DNA from: JBGAJN01 sp044224905 | GTDB lineage: Bacteria; Verrucomicrobiota; Verrucomicrobiia; Limisphaerales; JBGAJN01 | Assembly (NCBI GenBank): GCA_044224905.1 | Contig: JBGAJN010000002.1 | Coordinates: 496,001 to 560,000, forward strand | Direction: 5' to 3' | DNA: 64,000 nt | Shown here: one piece after another, positions 26,527 to 35,484 of the stretch | Layout of the letters: every line of letters begins with the position of its first letter | How positions within the stretch are numbered: the stretch's first letter is position 1 | Made by a program: the position numbers and the translations under genes | The notes under the pieces: model-generated | The model's input: only the letters and a program-made list of their open reading frames with translations | The model's database searches: none | Told to the model about the DNA's origin: nothing

Positions 26527-27975
26527 ATGAAACCGCTTCGCTTCCTCCTCGCCCTCATCCTTCCGTGTCTCGTGTGTTTTCCGTGGTCTGCATCGGCCGC
26601 CGTTCGCCCGCCGAACATCGTGATCATCTTCATCGATGACCAGGGGTATGCGGACATCGGGCCGTTTGGCGCGAAGGGTTACTCGACGCCGAACCTCGAC
26701 CGCATGGCGAAGGAGGGTCGCATCTTCACCAACTTCCACGTGCCGCAGCCGGTGTGTTCGGCGTCGCGCGCGGGATTGCTCACGGGCTGTTATCCGAATC
26801 GCATCGGCATCCACGGCGCGCTCGGACCGTCGGCGAAGCACGGCATTGCCGACTCGGAAATGACCATCGCACAGCTTGTGAAGCAGAAGGGTTACGCGAC
26901 CGGCATGGCGGGCAAATGGCACCTCGGCACACCGAAACAATTTCTCCCGACGCATCACGGCTTCGATGAATACCTCGGCCTGCCTTACTCGAACGACATG
27001 TGGCCGCTGCATCCCGAGGCGAAGAAGGGCGCGTATCCGCCGCTGCCGTTGATCGAAGGTGATCAAGTGATCAAGACCGACCTCGGTCACGAGGATCAGA
27101 ATTTTCTCACCGCGCAGTACACCGAACGCGCCGTGAAATTCATCGAGAAGAACAAGGATCGCCCGTTCTTCTTCTACCTCGCGCACTCGATGGTTCACGT
27201 GCCGTTGCATGTGAGCGACCGGTTCCGCGGCAAGTCCCAGCAAGGTCTTTATGGCGATGCGTGCATGGAAGTGGACTGGAGCGTCGGCGAAGTGCTCGCG
27301 GCATTGAAGCGCACCGGCGTCGATGACCACACGCTCGTCATTTACACCAGCGACAACGGCCCGTGGCTCAGCTACGGCAATCACGCGGGCAGCGCGGGAC
27401 CGTTGCGCGAAGGCAAGGGCACGTGCTGGGAAGGCGGCACGCGCGTACCGTGCGTGATGCGTTGGCCGGGAAAAATCCCCGCTGCCACCCAGAGCGGTGA
27501 AATGTTGATGACGATTGATCTCCTGCCGACCATCGCGAAGCTCACCGGCACCGAGCCGGCGAAGCACACGATCGACGGCTTGAACGTCTGGCCGTTGATC
27601 GCTGGGGAAAAGGGCGCGAAGAATCCTCACGACGGCTACGCCTTTTACTACGAGCAAAACGCGCTACAGGCGGTGTCGAGCAGCGACGGTCGCTGGAAAC
27701 TGCAACTCCCGCATAGTTACCGCACGCTTGGCGGTCGCCCCGGCGGCACCAACGGCATTCCGGCGAAGTATGAGAATCGCAAGCTCGCGGCCGCGGAGCT
27801 TTACGACCTGCAGAACGACGTGGGCGAAACCAAAAACGTTGCCGCGGCGAATCCAAAGATCGTAAAGCAGCTCGAAGCCTTCGCGGAGAAGATGCGCGCG
27901 GAACTCGGCGATGCGTTGACCGAGCGCAAAGGGAGTGGCGTGCGCGAGCCCGGCAAAGTGGCCCGGATCGATTAA
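26527..27975 (+). CDS. Secreted sulfatase 1 (S1 type)
   Basis: A protein of 482 residues from ATG 26527, chosen because it begins a signal peptide (hydrophobic FLLALILPCLVCFPW, cleavage near SASAA). It hydrolyses a sulfate ester after its active-site Cys is oxidised to formylglycine. Metal ligands D37-D38 (FIDDQGY), the formylglycine motif C77-S-A-S-R with LLTG behind it (Ala at the usual Pro position), GKWHLG (K130, H132), and SDNG further on are all present. It is the first gene of the train and is closely similar to the next sulfatase (NFHVPQPVCSASRAG in both). The two overlap by one base (TAATG). Confidence 0.92.
   Translation: MKPLRFLLALILPCLVCFPWSASAAVRPPNIVIIFIDDQGYADIGPFGAKGYSTPNLDRMAKEGRIFTNFHVPQPVCSASRAGLLTGCYPNRIGIHGALGPSAKHGIADSEMTIAQLVKQKGYATGMAGKWHLGTPKQFLPTHHGFDEYLGLPYSNDMWPLHPEAKKGAYPPLPLIEGDQVIKTDLGHEDQNFLTAQYTERAVKFIEKNKDRPFFFYLAHSMVHVPLHVSDRFRGKSQQGLYGDACMEVDWSVGEVLAALKRTGVDDHTLVIYTSDNGPWLSYGNHAGSAGPLREGKGTCWEGGTRVPCVMRWPGKIPAATQSGEMLMTIDLLPTIAKLTGTEPAKHTIDGLNVWPLIAGEKGAKNPHDGYAFYYEQNALQAVSSSDGRWKLQLPHSYRTLGGRPGGTNGIPAKYENRKLAAAELYDLQNDVGETKNVAAANPKIVKQLEAFAEKMRAELGDALTERKGSGVREPGKVARID
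26558..26587 (+). repeat. Repeat unit encoding a signal-peptide core (copy 1)
   Basis: CTTCCGTGTCT, a 9-nt variable piece, then TTCCGTGGT. The same arrangement recurs at 30847-30876 and 36906-36935 in the signal peptides of two other sulfatases. It resembles an interspersed 'ttccgtgtcttctgtgccttccgtggt'-type element. Confidence 0.6.
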
Positions 27976-29450
27976 TGAAATATTTTCGGACCACACGCCG
28001 AAGACAGCGCCTACGCTCCTTTCTCGGAGTCTGGAGTCTGGCTTTTGTTTTGTGCTTCTCCGTCAAGGCCGCGCCTCTTCCCAACATCATCGTCATCCTC
28101 TGCGATGACATGGGCTATGCCGACGTCGGTTGCTTCGGTGCGGAAGGTTTCACCACGCCGAACCTCGACCGCATGGCGGCCGAGGGACGCAAGTTCACGA
28201 ACTTTCACGTGCCACAGCCGGTTTGCTCCGCGTCGCGCGCGGGATTGCTCACGGGCTGTTATCCGAATCGTGTTGGCATCCACATGGCGCTGGGGCCGGC
28301 AGCGAAACACGGGCTCAACGATAGCGAGATGACGCTCGCGGAGCTCGTGAAGCAAATGGGTTACGCAACCAGCATCGTCGGCAAATGGCATCTCGGCAGC
28401 CGCCCGCAGTTTCTCCCGACGCGTCACGGCTTCGATGAATACTTCGGCCTGCCTTACTCGAATGACATGTGGCCGTTCAACCCCGAGGCCAAGACGACCA
28501 ATGCCTGGCCGCCGCTGCCGTTGATGGAAGGCGAGAAACGCGTAAAGGTCGGTCTCACCCACGAAGATCAGGAGCAATTGACCACGCGGTATACCGAGCG
28601 CGCGGTGAAGTTCATCGCGGCGAATCGCGAGCGCCCCTTCTTCCTTTACCTCGCGCACAGCATGCCGCACGTGCCGTTGCACGTGAGCGACAAGTTCCGC
28701 GGCAAGTCCGCGCGCGGCCTTTACGGCGACGTCATCATGGAAATCGATTGGTCCGTCGGAGAAGTTCTCGCCGCGTTGAAGAAGCAGGGCATCGACGAAA
28801 ACACCCTCGTCATCTTCACTTCGGACAACGGCCCATGGCTGCGCTTCGGCAATCACGGCGGTTCAGCGAAGCCGCTGCGCGAGGGCAAAGGCACGTGCTG
28901 GGAAGGCGGCACGCGCGTGCCGTGCATCATGCGTTGGCCGGGAAAGATTCCCGCCGGCACCACGAGCGGTGACATGTTGATGACGATCGATCTGCTGCCA
29001 ACCGTCGCGAAACTCCTCGGCGCAGACTTGCCCCAGCACAAGATCGACGGACTCGACGTGTGGCCACTGATCATCGGCGAGCGCGGCGCGAAGAATCCGC
29101 ACGACGCCTACGCGTTCTATTTCGAAAACAACGAGCTCCAAGCCGTGACCGATGGCGACGGCCGCTGGAAGCTTCAACTGCCGCACACCTATCGCGGCCT
29201 CGGCAACCGCCCCGGCGGCACCAATGGTATTCCCGTCAATTACGACATGGTGAAGCTGAGGGGCGCAGAGCTTTTCGATTTGCAGAAGGACATCAGCGAG
29301 CGGGCGAACGTGGCCGCGGAACATCCCGATATCTTGAAGCGGCTCGAGGCCTTCGCGGAAACCATGCGCGAGGAGCTCGGCGACGCCTTGACCAAGCGCG
29401 AAGGCAAAGGCATTCGTGCGCCGGGAATGGTTGCAGACGGGAAGAAGTAG
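27975..29450 (+). CDS. Secreted sulfatase 2 (tandem paralogue of sulfatase 1)
   Basis: A protein of 491 residues. The N-terminus is unusually basic (KYFRTTRRRQRLR) before a hydrophobic core FLGVWSLAFVLCF, still a plausible signal peptide. Metal ligands D44-D45 (CDDMGY), C84-S-A-S-R with LLTG, GKWHLG and SDNGPW are intact. It shares long stretches with sulfatase 1, including GFDEYxGLPYSNDMWP, EGKGTCWEGGTRVPC and RPGGTNGIP, so the pair arose by tandem duplication, and both probably act on related sulfate positions. Translation is coupled to sulfatase 1 by a 1-base overlap. Confidence 0.92.
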   Translation: MKYFRTTRRRQRLRSFLGVWSLAFVLCFSVKAAPLPNIIVILCDDMGYADVGCFGAEGFTTPNLDRMAAEGRKFTNFHVPQPVCSASRAGLLTGCYPNRVGIHMALGPAAKHGLNDSEMTLAELVKQMGYATSIVGKWHLGSRPQFLPTRHGFDEYFGLPYSNDMWPFNPEAKTTNAWPPLPLMEGEKRVKVGLTHEDQEQLTTRYTERAVKFIAANRERPFFLYLAHSMPHVPLHVSDKFRGKSARGLYGDVIMEIDWSVGEVLAALKKQGIDENTLVIFTSDNGPWLRFGNHGGSAKPLREGKGTCWEGGTRVPCIMRWPGKIPAGTTSGDMLMTIDLLPTVAKLLGADLPQHKIDGLDVWPLIIGERGAKNPHDAYAFYFENNELQAVTDGDGRWKLQLPHTYRGLGNRPGGTNGIPVNYDMVKLRGAELFDLQKDISERANVAAEHPDILKRLEAFAETMREELGDALTKREGKGIRAPGMVADGKK

Positions 29451-29509
29451 CGGTTCGCGCGGCCGGTTAAGGATTGTTTACCCCGATCTTCTGGGACAAT
29501 CTCGCGCGA

Positions 29510-29938
29510 ATGAACCCCATTCGACTTGTCGTCGCGATCATCGCGGTCTTCGTCGGAATTGCCGCCACGGATTTTCTGATTCATCAGGTGTGGCTGGCGG
29601 ACACTTACGCGGCGACGAAAAGCTTGTGGCGACCGGAAGGGGACATGGAAAAGCACATGGGCTGGATTATGGGCGGAGAATTTCTCGCGGCGGTGACGTT
29701 CGTGACGCTCTGGGCGCGCGGCTTCGCCTCGCCAGCGTGCCCGACGCGCGCGACCATTTACGGGCTCATCGTGGGGCTGTTGGTTCAGACGAACACCATC
29801 ATGATGTTCGCCGTGCAACCCTTGCCCGCAAGCCTCGCGATCAAATGGTTCGTCGCCGGTGTGGTGCAATCAATCTTGATGGGGCTGCTTGTGTGGGCGG
29901 TTTACAAACCGAAGCCCGCGCCAGCGAATCCGTCGTAA
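29510..29938 (+). CDS. Four-helix integral membrane protein, DUF1761-like
   Basis: About 142 residues from ATG 29510; an earlier in-frame codon at 29474 adds 12 residues that look like leader DNA. Four hydrophobic helices are visible: LVVAIIAVFVGIAATDFLI, MGGEFLAAVTFVTLWA, ATIYGLIVGLLVQTN and WFVAGVVQSILMGLLVWAVY. The layout resembles DUF1761/small DoxX-like membrane proteins; no catalytic motif is seen. It sits inside the sulfatase train between sulfatase 2 and the BPL_N protein and is probably cotranscribed. A role in polysaccharide use is not evident. Confidence 0.75.
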   Translation: MNPIRLVVAIIAVFVGIAATDFLIHQVWLADTYAATKSLWRPEGDMEKHMGWIMGGEFLAAVTFVTLWARGFASPACPTRATIYGLIVGLLVQTNTIMMFAVQPLPASLAIKWFVAGVVQSILMGLLVWAVYKPKPAPANPS

Positions 29939-30004
29939 CCACTCACCCGTCGATCAACGTCCGTATCGCAGACAGCTTTGATTTCAAAACCACCACCCAT
30001 ACTT

Positions 30005-30760
30005 ATGAATATTTCCCGATTCGTTGTTTCGCTAGCTCTCACATTCATGTTGGCCGCCCGCGTTGGTGCCGCCGACGGCAAACCAATCCGCGTGGCATTG
30101 TTTGACGACAAGGGCGCGTTCGGGCAGGGCGTCCCGCGCGTGACCGAGCAACTCGGCAAGACGAAGGACATCAAGCTCACGCTGGTCAAGGGCAAGGACA
30201 TCACCGACGGCTGCCTCAAGGATTACGACGTGGTGATCTTCAGCGGCGGCAGCGGCAGCAAAGAGGCCGAGGCCATCGGCGAGAAGGGCCGCGAGAACGT
30301 GCGCCAGTTCGTGCGCAACGGCGGCGGTTACATCGGCATTTGTGCCGGCGCGTATCTCGCGTGCTCCGGATTCAGCTGGGGCGTCGGAGTGATCAACGCG
30401 AAGACCGTTTCCTCAAAATGGATGCGTGGCAAAGGCAACGTGGAGATCGAAGTCACGCCCGACGGCTCGAAGATCGTGGGCCTGGCGGCGAAGAAACAAG
30501 AGATCCGTTACGCCAACGGCCCCATCATCAAGCCCGACACGCGCGCGGACCTTCCGGCCTACGAACCGATCGCTTTCTTCCGCACGGAACTGGCCGAACA
30601 CGATTCGCCGAAGGGCGCGATGGTGAACACGCCGGCGATCGTGCGGGCAAACTTTGGCAAAGGCCGAGTGATCACCAGCAGTCCGCATCCCGAACAGACT
30701 GCGGGCATGGAGAACTTCGTGGAGGGCGCGGTGCGCTGGGTTGCGGGAGCGGCGAAATAA
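30005..30760 (+). CDS. Exported BPL_N/glutamine-amidotransferase-like protein
   Basis: A protein of 251 residues from ATG 30005 with a signal peptide (FVVSLALTFMLAARVGA). The fold resembles class I glutamine amidotransferases and the N-terminal domain of biotin-protein ligase (BPL_N): VVIFSGGSGS near 75, then GGGYIGICAGAYLA, where the Cys is the nucleophile elbow, and a C-terminal GRVITSSPHPEQT supplying the His/Glu. Exported members are common in Planctomycetes and Verrucomicrobia and often found near sulfatases. They have no proven reaction. A peptidase- or amidase-like activity on a glycan or cell-wall substituent is one possibility. Confidence 0.8.
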   Translation: MNISRFVVSLALTFMLAARVGAADGKPIRVALFDDKGAFGQGVPRVTEQLGKTKDIKLTLVKGKDITDGCLKDYDVVIFSGGSGSKEAEAIGEKGRENVRQFVRNGGGYIGICAGAYLACSGFSWGVGVINAKTVSSKWMRGKGNVEIEVTPDGSKIVGLAAKKQEIRYANGPIIKPDTRADLPAYEPIAFFRTELAEHDSPKGAMVNTPAIVRANFGKGRVITSSPHPEQTAGMENFVEGAVRWVAGAAK

Positions 30761-30809
30761 TTTGTCTACGAGGTTCATTTGCCTCTCCTGAAGGTCGCTG
30801 ATCATCATA

Positions 30810-32234
30810 ATGAAAATCCAATTACCCCGTCGCCTTGTCCGCTTTCTCCTTCCGTGTCTTCTGTGCCTTCCGTGGTTCACACGCGCGGCAGAGAAACCCA
30901 ACATCCTTTTCATTCTCGCTGATCAATGGCGCGCGCAGGCGTTCGGTTTCGCCGGCGACCCGAACGTCAAAACGCCGAACCTCGATCGTCTGGAACGCGA
31001 GTGCGTCAATTTCACCCAAGCCGTCGCGGGCATGCCGGTTTGCTCGCCAACGCGTGCGACTCTCCTCACCGGCCAACGTCCGCAGACGCACGGAATTTTC
31101 CTCAACGACGTTCAACTCAACACGAACGCCGTCACGATTGCCAAGGAACTCAAGGCGCACGGTTACGACACGGGCTGCATCGGCAAATGGCACGTGGATG
31201 GGCGCGGTCGCTCGAACTTCATCCCGCGCGAGCGGCGGCAGGGCTTTGATTACTGGAAGGTTCTCGAGTGCACGCACAGTTACAACAACTCACCCTACTT
31301 CGCCGATGGCCCGGAGAAGTTGAAGTGGGAAGGCTACGATGCGATTGCGCAGACGCGTGACGCGCAGCAATACATCGCCGCACATGCCAAGGCGGGCAGC
31401 AAGCCGTTCCTTCTCTGGCTTGCGTGGGGGCCGCCGCACAATCCTTACGAAACCGCGCCGGCGAAATATCAAGCGATGTATTCACCGGACAAAATCCAGT
31501 TGCGCGCGAATGTCCCGCCGGCGATCGAAAAAATCGCGCGCGGTTGGCTCGCGGGTTACTACGCGCATTGCACCGCGCTCGATGATTGCATCGCTGATCT
31601 CTTGCGCACGCTGAAGGAAACCGGCCTCGATAAGAACACGATCATCGTCTTCACCGCCGATCACGGTGACATGCTCGGCTCGCACGCGCAGATACGGAAG
31701 CAACGTCCTTGGGACGAATCCGCGCGGGTGCCGATGCTATTTCGCGTGCCGGAATCGCTCGGTGTGAAACCGCGCCGCGTCGAGGGCACGATCAACACTG
31801 AGGACGTGATGCCCACACTGTTGAGCCTGTGCGGACGTGCGATTCCGAAGAGTGTGGAGGGCTACGATTTTAGTGGTTACCTGCGCGGTGGCGCCGATCC
31901 GTCCGGCGGCGCCACGATTATCCGCTGCACTTCACCGTTCGGTGAATTCACGCGCGATCGCGGCGGCAAAGAGTATCGCGAAGTCCGCACCGCGCGTTAT
32001 TCCTACGCCCGCGATCTCGAAGGACCATGGCTCCTTTACGACAACCAGAAGGATCCGCTGCAAATGGAAAACCTCGTTGGCAAACCCGAGCACGCAGAAC
32101 TACAGGCGCAGATGGACGCGTTACTCAAGAAGAAGCTCGCCGAACACCACGACGAGTTTCGTCCCGGCGCGGAATACATTTCGAAGTGGGGCTACAAAGT
32201 AAGCGCCAACGGCACGGTGCCGTATACAAATTGA
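30810..32234 (+). CDS. Secreted sulfatase 3 (DQ/DH variant)
   Basis: A protein of 474 residues with signal peptide core RFLLPCLLCLPWF. The formylglycine motif C78-S-P-T-R with LLTG is intact. The first metal pair is D38-Q39 (ADQWR) instead of D-D, and the later motif is TADHGDMLGSH instead of SDNG. Both changes are regular in the branch containing choline-sulfatase-like and several heparan/chondroitin exosulfatases, so the enzyme is probably active. GKWHVDG holds the sulfate-binding Lys and His. It belongs to a different subfamily from its neighbours but shares its signal-peptide DNA with sulfatases 1 and 7. Confidence 0.92.
   Translation: MKIQLPRRLVRFLLPCLLCLPWFTRAAEKPNILFILADQWRAQAFGFAGDPNVKTPNLDRLERECVNFTQAVAGMPVCSPTRATLLTGQRPQTHGIFLNDVQLNTNAVTIAKELKAHGYDTGCIGKWHVDGRGRSNFIPRERRQGFDYWKVLECTHSYNNSPYFADGPEKLKWEGYDAIAQTRDAQQYIAAHAKAGSKPFLLWLAWGPPHNPYETAPAKYQAMYSPDKIQLRANVPPAIEKIARGWLAGYYAHCTALDDCIADLLRTLKETGLDKNTIIVFTADHGDMLGSHAQIRKQRPWDESARVPMLFRVPESLGVKPRRVEGTINTEDVMPTLLSLCGRAIPKSVEGYDFSGYLRGGADPSGGATIIRCTSPFGEFTRDRGGKEYREVRTARYSYARDLEGPWLLYDNQKDPLQMENLVGKPEHAELQAQMDALLKKKLAEHHDEFRPGAEYISKWGYKVSANGTVPYTN
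30847..30876 (+). repeat. Repeat unit encoding a signal-peptide core (copy 2)
   Basis: CTTCCGTGTCT then TTCTGTGCC then TTCCGTGGT. By eye it matches copy 1 at about 26 of 30 positions and copy 3 at a similar number, although the mature enzymes belong to different sulfatase subfamilies. Confidence 0.6.
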
Positions 32235-32301
32235 CGATTGCCCGAGGCGTGAAATTTCTCAGCGTTGTCCTCGTCTGATAGCCGACTCGAACTCTTATCT
32301 C

Positions 32302-33762
32302 ATGAAAACACATCGTTCTGCGTTGCGGAAAATTGTATGCTCGTTGGCCTTGATTGTCACTGTGGCGGCTGGTGCCGCGGAACGCCGCCCCAATATCGTT
32401 TTCATCCTTGCCGATGATCTCGGGCAGATGGACGTCGGCGCATTCAATCCGAAGACATTTTACGAGACGCCGAACATTGATTCGCTCGCGAAGCGCGGAA
32501 TGAAATTCACTCAGGGCTACGCGGCGTGCTGTGTTTGCTCCCCGACGCGCGGAAGCATCATGACGGGCAAGTATCCGCCGCGGTTTGGCATCACGGATTT
32601 CATTCCCGGAATGAGGTCCGGCAAGTTGAAGTCCGCGCAGAATGCGGATCATCTGCCGCTGGCGGAAGTGACCATCGCCGAGTCGCTGCGCGAAGGCGGC
32701 TACGCGACGTTCTTCGCGGGCAAGTGGCATCTCGGCGGCGGTGAATTTTATCCCGGCGCACAGGGCTTCCCGAAGGAGTTGACGAATGGTGAAGGCGCCA
32801 AGGGCAACGTGCAGTTCTGGTATCCGAAATCCGATCTGCCCGTGCCGGATCACAAGGACGACCCGAAGACGACGGAGCGCATCGTAAACGAAGCGGTGAA
32901 GTTCATCGGCGAGCACAAGGATCAGCCTTTCTACGCCTACCTGCCGTTCCTCGCGGTTCACACACCGATCGGCGCGCGCGCGGAACTCGTCGCGAAATAC
33001 AAAAAGAAGGCCGAGAGCGCTCCGGTGGATGCGTGGGGTCAAGAAGGTGATCGCCAGGTTCGCCTCGTGCAGAACAACCCCGTTTACGCCGCGATGCTCG
33101 AGCAACTCGACACGGGCATCGGCCGCGTGATCGCGGCGCTGGAGAAAAGCGGACTCACGGACAAGACGATCGTCGTCTTTATGTCCGACAACGGCGGGCT
33201 CTCGACGAGCGAAGGAACTCCCACGTCGAATCTCCCGTTGCGCGCGGGCAAAGGCTGGCCCTACGAAGGCGGCGTGCGCGAACCGATGATCGTCGTGGCG
33301 CCCGGGGTGACCAAGCCCGGCAGTATTTGCGAGTCACCGGTCATCAGTGTCGATTTTTACCCCACGTTGCTGCAACTCGCGGGTCTTCCGTTGAAGACCG
33401 AACAGCATCTCGATGGCGTCAGCTTTGTCCCGTTGCTCAAAGGCGAGTCGATGCAGCGCGGCAAGCCGCTCTTCTGGCACTATCCGCACTACGGAAATCA
33501 AGGTGGCCGGCCGTATGGCGCGATCCGCGAAGGCGATTGGAAATTGATCGAGTGGTTCGAGGACGGCCGTCTCGAGCTCTACAATATCCCGCAGGACCTG
33601 AGCGAAAAAAACGACCTCGCCGGCCAGCAATCCGACCGCGTGAAGCAAATGCACGCAAAGTTGATCGCGTGGCGGAAGGAAGTTGGCGCGCTGATGCCGA
33701 CGCCGAATCCCGACTTCAATCCGGATTCTCAAAAAGTGAAAGGTAAGAAGAAAAAGAAGTAA
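32302..33762 (+). CDS. Secreted sulfatase 4, lysine-rich tail
   Basis: A protein of 486 residues with a signal peptide ending near AAGAAE. Metal pair D38-D39 (ADDLGQ), formylglycine motif C79-S-P-T-R with IMTG, GKWHLGGG, and MSDNGG are all intact. A double Cys (ACCVCS) precedes the motif. The loop after it (GITDFIPGMRSGKLKSAQ) is typical of arylsulfatases acting on free sugars. The protein ends in KVKGKKKKK. An exported enzyme with such a basic end could bind anionic polysaccharide or the cell surface. It is 67 bp downstream of sulfatase 3. Confidence 0.92.
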   Translation: MKTHRSALRKIVCSLALIVTVAAGAAERRPNIVFILADDLGQMDVGAFNPKTFYETPNIDSLAKRGMKFTQGYAACCVCSPTRGSIMTGKYPPRFGITDFIPGMRSGKLKSAQNADHLPLAEVTIAESLREGGYATFFAGKWHLGGGEFYPGAQGFPKELTNGEGAKGNVQFWYPKSDLPVPDHKDDPKTTERIVNEAVKFIGEHKDQPFYAYLPFLAVHTPIGARAELVAKYKKKAESAPVDAWGQEGDRQVRLVQNNPVYAAMLEQLDTGIGRVIAALEKSGLTDKTIVVFMSDNGGLSTSEGTPTSNLPLRAGKGWPYEGGVREPMIVVAPGVTKPGSICESPVISVDFYPTLLQLAGLPLKTEQHLDGVSFVPLLKGESMQRGKPLFWHYPHYGNQGGRPYGAIREGDWKLIEWFEDGRLELYNIPQDLSEKNDLAGQQSDRVKQMHAKLIAWRKEVGALMPTPNPDFNPDSQKVKGKKKKK

Positions 33763-33836
33763 ACGCGTGGAACGGTCGTCAGTTCAGCGTTGTCGCGCTC
33801 ATCTCCTTTAGCCAATCTCCACGGCACTCAACCATT

Positions 33837-35480
33837 ATGAAACGGATACTTGTCCTGTTGTTGACCCTTTCGCTGGCTCCCTCGCTTTTCGCCGCGAGCG
33901 CGGGTCGTCCGAACATCCTCATCATCCTCGCGGACGATCTGGGTTACTCTGATCTCGGTTGCTACGGCGGCGACGTCAAGACGCCGAACCTCGACGGCCT
34001 CGCGAAGAACGGACTGCGTTTCACGCAATTCTACAACACCGCTCGCTGTTGGCCGTCGCGCGCGGCAATTCTCACGGGCTACTACGCGCAGGCCGTGCGA
34101 CGCGACGCAATTCCCGGTGGTGGTGGCGGTGGCAAAGGCGTGCGTCCCGAGTGGGCGCGCCTGTTGCCTGAAATGCTCAAGCCCCTCGGCTATCGCTCCT
34201 ACCTCTCCGGCAAGTGGCACGTTGACGGTGAGCCGATGAACTGCGGCTTCGACCACGCTTACGTGCTCGAAGATCACAATCGCAATTTTAATCCGCAGAA
34301 GATTGTCGAGGACGGTAAAAATCTTCCGCCGATCAAGCCGGGCACGGGTTACTACACGAGCACCGCCTTCGCCGATCACGCGATCAAGTGCCTCAAGGAA
34401 CACGCGGAGAAATATCCGAAGCAGCCGTTCTTCGAATACCTCGCGTTCACCGTGCCGCACTTTCCGTTGCAGGCGCCCGCCGAGGACATTGCGCGTTATC
34501 GCGGCAAGTATGACAAGGGCTGGGATGTGGTGCGCGGTGAACGTTACGCGCGCCAGAAGACCATGGGCATCGTGAACACGAGCCTCTCCGGGTTGGAACG
34601 CGAGGTCGGTCCGCCGTATGACTTCGCGGAAGAGTTGAAGAAGCTCGGGCCCGGCGAAATCAACCGCCCCATCCCGTGGCTCGAACTCACTACCGAGCAA
34701 CGCGAATTTCAGGCCACAAAAATGGCCGTCCACGCGGCGATGGTCGACCGCATGGACCAGGAAATCGGCCGTGTGCTCGCTCAGGTGAAAAAGATGGGCG
34801 CCGCCGAAGACACGCTCGTGCTGTTCCTCTCCGACAACGGCGCGAGCGCCGAGCTCATGGTGCGCGGCGACGGCCACGACACCAAGGCGGCGTCCGGTTC
34901 TGCGGAAAGTTTCCTGTGCCTCGGCCCCGGTTTCTCCAGTGCAGCCAACACGCCGTTCCGTCGCCACAAAACCTGGGTGCACGAAGGCGGCATTGCCACG
35001 GCGTTGATCGCGCATTGGCCCAAGGGCATCGAAGCGCGCGGCGAACTCCGTCACAACCCCGGGCACTTGGTTGATCTTGTGCCGACGATTCTCGAAGCCG
35101 CCGGCGGCAAACCGCTCGACACGTGGGCCGGCAAGCCTGTCCCGCCCGCCCCTGGCAAAAGCCTTTTGCCCGCCTTCAAAAAAGACGGCACTGTCTCGCA
35201 CGAATACCTCTGGTGGCTCCACGAAGGCAACCGCGCCCTGCGTGTCGGCGACCTGAAGATCGTTGCCGCCGGTAAAGACGCACCGTGGGAACTTTACGAC
35301 CTCAGCACCGATCGCGCTGAATCGCACAACCTCGCCGCGCAACAGCCGGCAAAGGTGAGCGAGCTCGCCGCAATCTGGACCAAGCACACGGAAGAATTCC
35401 GCGCCCTCGCCGCGAAAGACGCGCCTCCTGAACCCGCCAACAAAGCGAAGAAAAAAGGTAAGAAAAAGGCGACGGAATGA
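33837..35480 (+). CDS. Secreted sulfatase 5, glycine-rich loop and lysine-rich tail
   Basis: A protein of 547 residues with signal peptide ILVLLLTLSLAPSLFAA. Metal pair D33-D34, formylglycine motif C71-W-P-S-R with ILTG, GKWHVDG and LSDNGAS are present. A run of Gly (IPGGGGGGKGVRPEWA) sits after the motif, where other members have a short loop. SAESFLCLGPGFSSAANTPF and HKTWVHEGGIAT mark a well-defined PVC-enriched arylsulfatase branch. The tail is KAKKKGKKKATE. It ends 4 bp before sulfatase 6. Confidence 0.92.
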   Translation: MKRILVLLLTLSLAPSLFAASAGRPNILIILADDLGYSDLGCYGGDVKTPNLDGLAKNGLRFTQFYNTARCWPSRAAILTGYYAQAVRRDAIPGGGGGGKGVRPEWARLLPEMLKPLGYRSYLSGKWHVDGEPMNCGFDHAYVLEDHNRNFNPQKIVEDGKNLPPIKPGTGYYTSTAFADHAIKCLKEHAEKYPKQPFFEYLAFTVPHFPLQAPAEDIARYRGKYDKGWDVVRGERYARQKTMGIVNTSLSGLEREVGPPYDFAEELKKLGPGEINRPIPWLELTTEQREFQATKMAVHAAMVDRMDQEIGRVLAQVKKMGAAEDTLVLFLSDNGASAELMVRGDGHDTKAASGSAESFLCLGPGFSSAANTPFRRHKTWVHEGGIATALIAHWPKGIEARGELRHNPGHLVDLVPTILEAAGGKPLDTWAGKPVPPAPGKSLLPAFKKDGTVSHEYLWWLHEGNRALRVGDLKIVAAGKDAPWELYDLSTDRAESHNLAAQQPAKVSELAAIWTKHTEEFRALAAKDAPPEPANKAKKKGKKKATE

Positions 35481-35484
35481 TTTT

